Part shown: positions 19,188-26,807 of the stretch, piece by piece | Layout of the letters: each line of letters starts with the position of its first letter | How positions within the stretch are numbered: position 1 is the stretch's first letter | Assembly (NCBI GenBank): GCA_963739085.1 | Contig: CAVTZA010000018.1 | Location: 1 to 64,000, forward strand | Length of the DNA stretch: 64,000 bases | Reading direction: 5' to 3' | Source of the DNA: DATFQE01 sp963739085 | Lineage (GTDB): Bacteria > Actinomycetota > Thermoleophilia > Gaiellales > Gaiellaceae | Position numbers and translations under genes: made by a program | The notes under the pieces: generated by a model | Told to the model about the DNA's origin: nothing | Seen by the model: only the letters and a program-made list of their open reading frames with translations | Databases searched by the model: none

Positions 19188-19212
19188 GTAAGCGCTTACC
19201 GTAAGCGCTTAC
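19188..19212 (-). promoter_or_regulatory. Tandem LacI-family operators at the iol promoter
   Basis: Two identical 12-bp perfect palindromes GTAAGCGCTTAC at 19188-19199 and 19201-19212, separated by one base. On the minus strand TTGACA (19227-19222) is followed 17 nt later by TTACGG, so the distal palindrome overlaps the spacer and -10 region and the proximal one abuts the iolG start. Binding would block both promoter and start site. Confidence 0.8.
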
Positions 19213-19221
19213 ACAAGCGCC

Positions 19222-19227
19222 TGTCAA
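19222..19227 (-). promoter_or_regulatory. -35 box TTGACA of the iol operon
   Basis: A consensus TTGACA on the minus strand, with a 17-18 nt spacer to TTACGG/TACGGT inside the tandem operator. It is a good housekeeping-sigma candidate. Confidence 0.6.
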
Positions 19228-20247
19228 GTGGCCCGAGTGGACGCCCGGACGACGAGCTCCGGCTCGAGCAAGTGACGCATTCGCTCGGCCGGCTTACCCT
19301 CCGTGAGCCCGATCAGGATCTCTGTCGCGAGCCGCGCGATCTCCGCCCCCGGCTGCCTGACGGTGGTCAGCGGCGGCGACGTGTAGGCCGCGAGCCGGAG
19401 GTCGTCGAAGCCGACGACCGAGACGTCGTCCGGGACGCTGCGACCGCTTTCGGCAACCGCATTCAGGACGCCGAGCGCCGAGAGGTCGTTGGCCGCGAAG
19501 ATCGCTGTCAGGTCGGGATGGTCGTCGAGCAGGGCCCGGGCGGCGTCGTGTCCCCCCTCCTCGGTGAACCCGCCCTCCGCCACGAGGTCGAAGTCCGGCT
19601 CGATCCGGGCCGCGGTCAGCGCGTCGCGGTAGCCCGCGAGTCGCTCGTCGCTGATGCCGAGCTCTCCCGCGCCGGTGACGTGACCGATCCGGACATGCCC
19701 CAGTTCGATCAGATGCTGCGTCGCAAGCCGGCCGCCCGCGCGATTGTCCACCTGGACCAGTGGTATCGAACGCGGTGTCGATGTTTCGGTCGAGGCACAC
19801 GATCGGGAATCCGTCTTCCACGAAGCGCGCGATCCGTTCGGCCGGCAGGACGAGGCCGTCCACGAGGGCACCATCGACCTGCTTGGCCTGCAGCACGCGG
19901 AGGTAGTGCTCCTCGCGCTCCGCGTCTCCCTCGGTCGTGCAGAGCAGCATCGTTCGGCCCTGGCTCAGCGCCGACTCCTGGATCCCGCTCACGAGCGCGG
20001 CATAGAAGGGATTCGAGATGTCCGGCAGCAGCAGCGCGATCGTGTGCGTCGACTTCATCACGAGGCTTCTCGCGATCGTGTTCGGGCGGTAGCCGAGCTC
20101 CTCGACCGCCGCCTCGATCGTCGCCTGCGTCGCAGGGGCGATCTGGCCTGTGCCGTTGAGCGCGCGCGAGACGGTTGCCGTGGAGACGCCCGCGAGCCGC
20201 GCCACGTCGTAGATCGTCGGGCGGGCGCGGCCGGACCCTTCGCTCAT
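19224..20247 (-). pseudogene. LacI-family repressor of the iol operon, split by a frameshift
   Basis: The N-terminal frame has the LacI HTH (TIYDVARLAGVSTATVSRALNG) and hinge (RPNTIARSLVMKSTHTIALLLPDISNPFY), then runs to CLDRNIDTAFD. The effector domain continues one frame over as IPLVQVDNRAGGRLATQHLIELGH ... SVVGFDDLRLAAYTSPPLTTVRQPG. The shift is at about 19764-19772. Joined it is about 340 residues, the normal size. Its position upstream of iolG, and matching palindromes at both promoters, suggest it represses the iol operon and itself. The frameshift is probably a sequencing error. Confidence 0.85.
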
Positions 20248-20266
20248 GCACGAGAGCGTAGCGCCC

Positions 20267-20291
20267 GTAAGCGCTTACGGAAACCGGTTTC
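20267..20291 (-). promoter_or_regulatory. Tandem palindromes at the lacI-type promoter
   Basis: GTAAGCGCTTAC at 20267-20278 is identical to the iol operators. After one base a second 12-bp palindrome, GAAACCGGTTTC (20280-20291), follows. Both are centred on CpG like LacI-family sites, and the 13-bp centre-to-centre spacing equals that at iolG. TTGAAA on the minus strand just upstream is a candidate -35. Autoregulation is inferred. Confidence 0.7.
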
Positions 20292-20378
20292 AAGGGCCGT
20301 GTCCCGCACAGTCGGACAAGAATCTTTCCCGTTCCCCAACACCTTGCTTACAGGTAGTGGGTATCAGCATCCCTGCGA

Positions 20379-22148
20379 ATGAGGGTCGTCGCGATCGTCT
20401 TCCTCACGGGGCTCCTGCTGACGGGCGCGGGCTCCGCAGCCGTCACGGCTGCGCCGACGGCTATCACCGGCCCGGTCAGCGCCGTGGGAACGACCACCGC
20501 AACCGCTACCGGCACCGTCAACCCGGGCGGCCAGTCCACGAACTGGTACGTCGAGTACGGCACCAGCACGAGCTACGGGAAGAAGACGGCCACGAGGAGC
20601 GCCGGGCCCGGCACGAGCAACGTGCCGGTGTCCGCTGCGATCACGGGCCTCACGGCGGGCACGACCTACCACTACCGCGTCGTCGCGACGAACGCGTCCG
20701 GCACGGCGCGGGGCGCCGACGGCATCTTCACCACCGCGACCGCTCCCGTAGCGGCGACCGGGGCGGCGTCCGGTGTCACGCCGACCTCCGCGACCCTCAA
20801 CGGCTCGGTCGACCCCAACGGGCGCGAGACGAGCTGGTACTTCGAGTACGGGACGAGCACGGGCTACGGCACGAGGACCGCGGCGCAGAGCGCCGGCTCG
20901 GGCACGACGGCCAGAAGCGTGGCGGCCGGAGTCTCCGGGCTCGCCGTCGGCCGCACCTACCACTTCCGGCTCGTCGCGACGAGCGACGCCGGCACGAGCA
21001 GGGGCGCCGACCGCACCTTCTCCACAGCGGGCGTGCCCACGGCGGTGACGGGGTCGGCGACCTCGATCACGGCGAAGTCCGCGAAGCTCAACGGCAGCGT
21101 CAGCCCCAACGGGCAGGCGACCACCTGGTACTTCGAGTTCGGAACGACCAGCGCCTACGGGACGAAGACGGCCGGCAAGAGCGCGGGCTCCGGCACGAAG
21201 CCGAACGGCGTCTCGTCGACGCCCACGGGCCTCCGGGCCGCCACCACGTACCACTACCGCCTCGTCGCCCTGAACGGCTCGGGCACGAGCTTCGGCGCCG
21301 ACCGGACGCTCAGGACGGCCGGCCCGCCGATCGCGCGCACGGGCCCGACGCTCGACATCGGCATGTCCTCGGCACGGCCGACGGGGGCGGTGAACCCGCA
21401 GGGTCGGCCGACGACCTGGTACTTCGAGTACGGCACGACGACCCGATACGGCGCGAGGACTGCGTCCAAGAGCGCCGGCTCCACGTTCACCGACCAGGGC
21501 GTGAGCGCGCCGATCTCGCGTCTGCAGGCCGCGGTCACCTACCACTACCGGCTCGTGGCGCGAAACGACGCGGGCACGACCCGCGGGGCCGACCTGACGT
21601 TCCGCACGACGGGTGTGACACTCAACGCGCGCTCCCGCCGCGTCGTGTTCGGTCACCGCGTGATGCTCTCGGGCCGCGTGCCGACGGCTCAGGCGGGCCA
21701 GCAGGTGACGCTGTTCGCGCAGGCATACCGCTCCGGCTCGCCGCGGGCCATCGCGACCGTGATCACCGGCGCGGGCGGAGGCTGGCGCTACCCGGCGAAG
21801 CCGCGCATCCGCACCTCGTACACCGCGACCTGGAACGGGCTCTCGAGCCGCTCGATTGTCGTGGGTGTCCGGCCAGCGGTCGTCTTCCGCCGCCTTGGCC
21901 CAGCGAGATTCTCGACGCGCGTCATCGCCGCCCGGTCGTTCGCCCGGCACCGGGTGAAGCTCCAACGGCGCACGCACGCCGGCCGCTGGGTCACGGTGAA
22001 GCGAATCCGGCTCAACCGCCGCTCGGCGGCGGTCTTCCGCGTCCGCCTGCGCAACAGCTCACGACTCCGCGTCGTGATCAGCGACGTCCAGACCGGGCCG
22101 GGCTACCTGGCCGGGATCAGCCGGACGCTCGTCTACCGCCGCCGCTGA
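20379..22148 (+). CDS. Secreted protein with four FN3-like repeats
   Basis: A 589-residue exported protein. An N-terminal hydrophobic signal (VVAIVFLTGLLLTGAGSAAV) is followed by four repeats of about 95 residues (about 26-119, 122-216, 219-313 and 316-411). Each contains WYFEYGTS, SAGSGT, GL..GTTYHYRLVA and GADRTF, a fibronectin-III-like beta sandwich used in adhesins. The C-terminal 180 residues form a basic, Arg-rich Ig-like region (VMLSGRVPTAQAGQQVTLFAQ and similar). No sortase motif is visible. Likely a cell-surface or extracellular structural protein. It is divergent from the LacI gene. Confidence 0.8.
   Translation: MRVVAIVFLTGLLLTGAGSAAVTAAPTAITGPVSAVGTTTATATGTVNPGGQSTNWYVEYGTSTSYGKKTATRSAGPGTSNVPVSAAITGLTAGTTYHYRVVATNASGTARGADGIFTTATAPVAATGAASGVTPTSATLNGSVDPNGRETSWYFEYGTSTGYGTRTAAQSAGSGTTARSVAAGVSGLAVGRTYHFRLVATSDAGTSRGADRTFSTAGVPTAVTGSATSITAKSAKLNGSVSPNGQATTWYFEFGTTSAYGTKTAGKSAGSGTKPNGVSSTPTGLRAATTYHYRLVALNGSGTSFGADRTLRTAGPPIARTGPTLDIGMSSARPTGAVNPQGRPTTWYFEYGTTTRYGARTASKSAGSTFTDQGVSAPISRLQAAVTYHYRLVARNDAGTTRGADLTFRTTGVTLNARSRRVVFGHRVMLSGRVPTAQAGQQVTLFAQAYRSGSPRAIATVITGAGGGWRYPAKPRIRTSYTATWNGLSSRSIVVGVRPAVVFRRLGPARFSTRVIAARSFARHRVKLQRRTHAGRWVTVKRIRLNRRSAAVFRVRLRNSSRLRVVISDVQTGPGYLAGISRTLVYRRR
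20454..21611 (+). repeat. Four in-frame FN3-like coding repeats
   Basis: Four direct repeats of about 285-290 bp encode the tandem FN3-like domains (about 20454-20735, 20742-21026, 21033-21317 and 21324-21611). The most conserved stretch encodes WYFEYGT. Confidence 0.75.
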
Positions 22149-22199
22149 GCACCGACTCCGGGAACGGCCGACCGTGGCATGATCCGCCGCGGGAGCACC

Positions 22200-22635
22200 G
22201 TGGACGACGTAGCGAGCATGCTGGAGGCAAAGGGGGACGCCGTCCTGCGGATCGACGGCGCCGCCACCGTGCTCGACGCGATCAAGCGGATGGTCGAGGC
22301 GAACGTCGGCTCGCTCCTCGTGTTCGAGGACGGCAAACTCGCCGGCATCGTCACCGAGCGGGACTACCTGCGCCGCGTGACCCTTGAGGGCCGCGACGAG
22401 AAGGAGACGCCGGTTCGCGAGATCATGACCGCGCCGATCGTCTACGTCACGCCCGACACGACCATCGACGAGTGCATGGCGGTCATGACGGAGCGGCGGA
22501 TCAGGCACCTCCCCGTGCTGACCGACGGACCGTGACGTCGCCGGGATCGTCTCGATCGGCGACGTGGTCAAGTTCCAGACGAAGCAGCAGACCGCACAGA
22601 TCCGCCTGCTGACCGACTACATCACCTCGGCCTGA
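22200..22635 (+). pseudogene. CBS-domain pair protein with a 3' frameshift
   Basis: Two CBS motifs: DAVLRIDGAATVLDAIKRMVEANVGSLLVFEDGKLAGIVTERDYLR and PIVYVTPDTTIDECMAVMTERRIRHLPVL. The first frame stops at 22535. The expected ending (DVAGIVSIGDVVKFQTKQQTAQIRLLTDYITSA) lies in the next frame to 22635, so there is a one-base shift at about 22526-22536. Standalone CBS pairs bind adenine nucleotides and often regulate partners. GTG 22200 preceded by GGGAG gives the family-like N-terminus; an ATG at 22179 is possible. Confidence 0.75.
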
Positions 22636-22646
22636 GCGCGCGAGGC

Positions 22647-22682
22647 CCGGGTGGCGGAGCCGCTCGCGGCCCCGCCACCCGG
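22647..22682. terminator. Hairpin between convergent CBS and MMPL genes
   Basis: An 11-bp perfect stem CCGGGTGGCGG/CCGCCACCCGG with a 14-nt loop lies between the two stops. There is no long U tract, but its location suggests bidirectional termination. Confidence 0.6.
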
Positions 22683-22690
22683 AGAGCGCT

Positions 22691-24976
22691 CTAGGACCTG
22701 CCTGCCGCAGCCCCGGCCGGCTGCTCGACCGGGACGATGCCCTCGTCTTCGCGATCGTGCGGCGGCTCGATCGTGATGTCCGGCAGCAGCCGGTCGAGCC
22801 AGCGCGGGATGTACCAGGCCTTCTCGCCCAGGAGCGTCAGGAACGCGGGGACGAGGGTCATCCGGACGATCAGTGCGTCCGTCAGGATCGCGACGGCGAG
22901 CAGAATCCCGAACTCCTTCGAGACGCGGTCGCCGCTGAGGATGAAGGCCGCGAAGACGGTGCCCATGATCAGTGCCGCGGCAACGACAACCCGCCCGATC
23001 GCCGCGATGCCGTGCTCGACCGCGGCGCGGGTCTGAAGGCCGTGGACGTGCTCCTCGCGGATCCGGCTCATCAGGAAGACCATGTAGTCCATCGAGAGCC
23101 CGAACAGGATCGCGAAGGCGATCGGTGGGACGAACGTCTCGATCGGGCCTGTTCTGTCGAGGCCGGTGAGGCTGAGCAGGTGGCCCTCCTGCACCACGAG
23201 CGTCAGGACGCCGAAGGCGGTGAAGGCGGACAGGATCGTCGTGATCGCCGCGGTCAGCGAGATCACGATCGAGCGGAACGCCATCGCCAGCAGGATGAAC
23301 GTGACGCCGATGATGTAGAGCAGGAACAGCGGCAGCCGCTCCATGATCCGGTCGCCGATGTCCTTGAACGCCGCTGTGAGGCCGGAGACGTACGCGACAG
23401 CGTCGCCGCCCTCCGTCGCCCTCGGCACGACGTCGCTCCGTAGGCGGTCGACGAGAGTGTCCGTCGCCTCGTCCTGCGGCGCCGAGCTCGGCGTCACGAA
23501 GATGATCGCGACCGTCTTGTCGTCGTTCAGCTGCGGCTCGCGCACCGACGCCACGCCCTCGAGGCCCCGCACGCGGTCGTAGATCTTCTGCGGCGCCTGC
23601 GGATCGTCCTTGACGTCGACGACGATCGGGATCGGGCCGTTGAAGCCGGCCCCGAAGCCCTCGGCGAGCAGGTCGTAGGCCCGCCGTGCCGTCTGTGCGG
23701 TCGGCTGCGTCCCCTGGTCGGCGGCGCCGAGGCGCACGAGCGCCGACGTCGAGGCGAGGCCGAGCATCAGCAGGAGGACGACCACGAACACCGCGCCGGC
23801 GTGGCGGGTGACGAAGCGCCCCCAGCGGGCGATCGGCGTCTTCTCGCGGGCGGCTTCCGAGTCGTCGATCGGCGGCAGGAACGGCACCTTCAGCCGGTCG
23901 ACCTTGTGGCCGAGCTTGGCGAGCACCGAGATCAGCAGGGAGTTGGCGATCAGCACGGTCGTCAGCACACCGAGGGCGCTGCCGATGCCGAGCTTGGTGA
24001 CGAAGTCCAGGCCGAAGAACGCAAGCCCGGTCACCGAGATCGCGACGGTCACGCCGGCGAACAGGACGGCGCGCCCTGCGGAAGCCGAGGCCTCCGCGGC
24101 CGCGTCCTGCGGCGACAACCCCTCGTGGAGGAACTGTCTGAACCGCGTGACGATGAAGAGCGAGTAATCGATGCCGACGCCGAGGCCGATCATCGACACC
24201 AGGATCGGCGTGATCGTGTTGATGTCGGTCAGCCCGGCGAGGATGAAGAGGAGGAGGAACGCGCTCGCCACGGCGGTGATCGCCAGCAGGATCGGGATCA
24301 TCGCGGCGACGAACGTCCGGAAGACGATCAGCAGGACGATGATCGCCGCGAGCAGTCCGAGCAGCTCGGAGGTTCCCTGCTCGATCGGCGGGAACTCCGC
24401 CTCGCCGTTGTACTCGGTCGTCACGCCTGCGTCCTTCACGGCGTCGCGGACGTAGTCCTCGACCGCCACGACCTGGTCGCGGTCCGCGTCCTCGATCGTC
24501 TGGTCGAACTGCGCCTCGGCGTAGGCGATGCGGCCGTCCTTCGAGAACGTGTCCTTGCTGAACGGGTCGCCGACGCTCTCCAGTCCGGCCTTCCCGTCCT
24601 GGGGCTTGAACTCCTGCGTCTTGAGCTTCGCGATCGCGGCCTCGATCGCCGCCTTGCGCTCGGGCGTGTCGAGCCGCTGACCCTCGGGGGCGGCGAAGAC
24701 GATGTTGAGGACACCGCCCTGCTCGGAGGCGAACTGCGCCTCGATCAGGTCTGTGGCCTTCTGCGTGTCGGAGCCGGGAATCTCGAATTCGTCGCGAAGC
24801 GAGCCGCCGACCGTGGCCACGAGCACGATCAGCAGGGCGGTGATTCCGACCCAACCCCCGACGACACGCCAGGGGTGCGTTGCGCACATTCGTCCCCAGC
24901 GCGCAAGCGCTCCGGTCGAGAGGCGCTCGTGCGCCGCGCGCCGCGTTGTGTCCGTTTTCTCGATCTGGTCCGTCAT
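22691..24976 (-). CDS. MMPL/RND-superfamily transporter
   Basis: A 761-residue membrane protein with the duplicated MMPL layout: TM1 near residue 40, a large extracytoplasmic loop, then five TMs (GIDYSLFIVTRFRQ), a second loop, and a second TM bundle (SMDYMVFLMSRIREE). The Asp-Tyr pairs in the two DYxxF motifs are the proton-relay residues of this family, which exports lipids or hydrophobic compounds. It starts at 24976 and is divergent from the MFS gene. The cargo is unknown. Confidence 0.87.
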   Translation of the reverse strand: MTDQIEKTDTTRRAAHERLSTGALARWGRMCATHPWRVVGGWVGITALLIVLVATVGGSLRDEFEIPGSDTQKATDLIEAQFASEQGGVLNIVFAAPEGQRLDTPERKAAIEAAIAKLKTQEFKPQDGKAGLESVGDPFSKDTFSKDGRIAYAEAQFDQTIEDADRDQVVAVEDYVRDAVKDAGVTTEYNGEAEFPPIEQGTSELLGLLAAIIVLLIVFRTFVAAMIPILLAITAVASAFLLLFILAGLTDINTITPILVSMIGLGVGIDYSLFIVTRFRQFLHEGLSPQDAAAEASASAGRAVLFAGVTVAISVTGLAFFGLDFVTKLGIGSALGVLTTVLIANSLLISVLAKLGHKVDRLKVPFLPPIDDSEAAREKTPIARWGRFVTRHAGAVFVVVLLLMLGLASTSALVRLGAADQGTQPTAQTARRAYDLLAEGFGAGFNGPIPIVVDVKDDPQAPQKIYDRVRGLEGVASVREPQLNDDKTVAIIFVTPSSAPQDEATDTLVDRLRSDVVPRATEGGDAVAYVSGLTAAFKDIGDRIMERLPLFLLYIIGVTFILLAMAFRSIVISLTAAITTILSAFTAFGVLTLVVQEGHLLSLTGLDRTGPIETFVPPIAFAILFGLSMDYMVFLMSRIREEHVHGLQTRAAVEHGIAAIGRVVVAAALIMGTVFAAFILSGDRVSKEFGILLAVAILTDALIVRMTLVPAFLTLLGEKAWYIPRWLDRLLPDITIEPPHDREDEGIVPVEQPAGAAAGRS

Positions 24977-25176
24977 CGTTGCCCCTCAGTCGTTGGCAGT
25001 CACCACTAAGACCAGCTGAGGCCCTTGAACTCATCGGTCGCCGCTTCTGGCCCCTCCGCCGAACGAACCGAAGGAACCGACGATGCGCTGTGCCGGCCGG
25101 CGCGTCCGAGGATACAGATTGGCGCCCGCCGCGCAACAAAATGGGTCCGAAACGTGTCCACGGGCGCTCCGGCCGT

Positions 25177-25195
25177 TCGTCTACGTTAGAGACGA
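25177..25195. promoter_or_regulatory. Palindrome before the MFS gene, possible repressor site
   Basis: TCGTCT-N7-AGACGA (25177-25182 and 25190-25195), with a TACGTT hexamer inside, lies about 20 nt before the MFS start. The layout fits a TetR/MarR-type operator over a -10 box. No such regulator gene is adjacent. The rest of the 239-bp MMPL/MFS divergent region shows nothing clear. Confidence 0.35.
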
Positions 25196-25215
25196 GACCG
25201 AAAGGAGCCCGGCCC

Positions 25216-26661
25216 ATGCCGACCTCGGACAGGAAGAAGTGGTTCGCCCTCGCGCTGCTCTCCATGACGCAGTTCCTCGTGGTGCTCGACATCGCGATCG
25301 TCAACGTCGCCCTGCCGTCCATCCAGGAGGACCTGGGCTTCTCGCAGGAGAACCTCCAGTGGGTGATCAGCGCATACGCGCTGGTCTTCGGCGGGTTCCT
25401 CCTGCTCGGGGGACGCCTCGCGGACATCCTCGGACGCCGCATCGTCTTCATGGTCGGCCTCGCCGTCTTCTCCGTGAGCTCGCTCCTCTGCGGGCTCGCC
25501 TGGAGCGAGGCCTCGCTCATCGGCGCCCGTGCGCTCCAGGGGCTCGGCGCGGCCGCGATCACGCCGTCCGCGCTCTCGATCCTGACCACCACCTTCCGCG
25601 AGGGCCGCGAGCGGAACATCGCACTGGGCGTGTGGGGCGCCGTCGGCGGTGTCGGCGCGGCGGCCGGCGTCCTCGCGGGCGGGATCCTCACGGACCTGCT
25701 CTCGTGGGAGTGGATCTTCTTCGTCAACGTCCCTGTGGGCGCCGCCGCCCTGCTCCTCTCGCCGTTCCTGCTGAGCGAGAGCAAGGACGCACACGGTCAG
25801 AGCCACGACATCCCCGGCGGGGTGCTCGTCACGTCGGGCCTGCTGCTGCTCGTCCTCGGAATCACGCAGGGCCGCCAATGGGAGTGGACGTCGGCCAAGA
25901 CGATCGGCGTGTTCGCGGCCGCCGCAGTCCTGCTCGCCGCGTTCGTCGCCTGGGAGCAGCGGCAGCGGGAGCCGCTCGTGCCGTTCTCGATCTTCAGGCT
26001 GCAGACGCTGACGGCGGCCAACATCGCCGGTTTCATCATGGGCACAGCGCTGTTCTCGATGTTCCTGATGCTCACGCTGTACATGCAGGAGGTGCTCGGC
26101 TTCTCGCCGCTCAGGACGGGTATCGGCTACCTCGCTGTGGCGGGGACGGCAGTGATTTGGGCCAACGTGGCCGCGGCGCTGGTGACGCGGGTGGGCGTGA
26201 AGGCTGTGCTCATCGTCGGGATGAGCTTCTTGACGCTCGGCCTCCTCTACTTCACGCAGGTGTCGGTCGACGGCTCCTACTGGCGCGACCTGTTCCCAGG
26301 CTTCCTGTTCCTCGGCGTTGCGATTCCGTTCGCCTTCGTTCCGATCACGATCGCCGCGCTCGCCGGCACGAAGCCGCAGGAGGCGGGCCTCGCCTCGGGG
26401 CTCATCAACACGTCGCAGCAGATCGGCGGCGCGGTCGGGATTGCGGTCCTCTCCACGATCGCGGTCACCACGACCGAAAATGCGCTCGCCGACCGCACGC
26501 CGCTGCCGGTCGCGCTGACCGACGGCTTCGTGAACGCGTTCTGGGCCGGCGCCGCGATCGCTGCGGTCGGTCTGCTCGTGGCGATCTTCCTGGTTCGGGG
26601 CCGCGACCTTGCCCCGCAGGAGGCGCAGGTCCCCGAGCCCGAGCCGGCGCTCGAGGCGTAG
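25216..26661 (+). CDS. MFS drug/H+ antiporter, DHA2 (EmrB/QacA) family
   Basis: A 481-residue, 14-TM major facilitator: FLVVLDIAIVNVALPSIQEDLGF (motif D1 with the buried Asp), GGRLADILGRRIVF (motif A), RALQGLGAAAITPSALSIL (motif B) and GAVGGVGAAAGVLAGGIL (motif C antiporter motif). The ATG at 25216 has an AAAGGAG ribosome site 9 nt upstream. Likely exports toxic organic compounds. It is divergent from the MMPL transporter. Confidence 0.9.
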   Translation: MPTSDRKKWFALALLSMTQFLVVLDIAIVNVALPSIQEDLGFSQENLQWVISAYALVFGGFLLLGGRLADILGRRIVFMVGLAVFSVSSLLCGLAWSEASLIGARALQGLGAAAITPSALSILTTTFREGRERNIALGVWGAVGGVGAAAGVLAGGILTDLLSWEWIFFVNVPVGAAALLLSPFLLSESKDAHGQSHDIPGGVLVTSGLLLLVLGITQGRQWEWTSAKTIGVFAAAAVLLAAFVAWEQRQREPLVPFSIFRLQTLTAANIAGFIMGTALFSMFLMLTLYMQEVLGFSPLRTGIGYLAVAGTAVIWANVAAALVTRVGVKAVLIVGMSFLTLGLLYFTQVSVDGSYWRDLFPGFLFLGVAIPFAFVPITIAALAGTKPQEAGLASGLINTSQQIGGAVGIAVLSTIAVTTTENALADRTPLPVALTDGFVNAFWAGAAIAAVGLLVAIFLVRGRDLAPQEAQVPEPEPALEA

Positions 26662-26679
26662 CCAGCGAATCGCCCCCGG

Positions 26680-26695
26680 CTAGGGGGCACCCTAG
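26680..26695. promoter_or_regulatory. Inverted repeat CTAGGG-N4-CCCTAG
   Basis: A perfect 6-bp inverted repeat with a GGCA spacer about 110 bp upstream of the RTX-like gene. It could be a regulator site, for example for the LuxR-type protein encoded beyond that gene. This is inference from position only. Confidence 0.35.
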
Positions 26696-26807
26696 GTCCA
26701 ACCCCTGACCGCCCTCGCGAGGTCCAGGGCTTCCTCCGAAGCGCCGTCCTGAGCGCCGCCGAGACCATCGGAGCAAGGACGTGCACCGCAAAACGGAGGA
26801 GGAAGCA

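Noticed and set aside
22526..22540. In-frame UGA selenocysteine in the CBS protein
   Set aside because: The continuation after the TGA is in a different frame and the site is not a cysteine position, so it is an indel and not Sec recoding.
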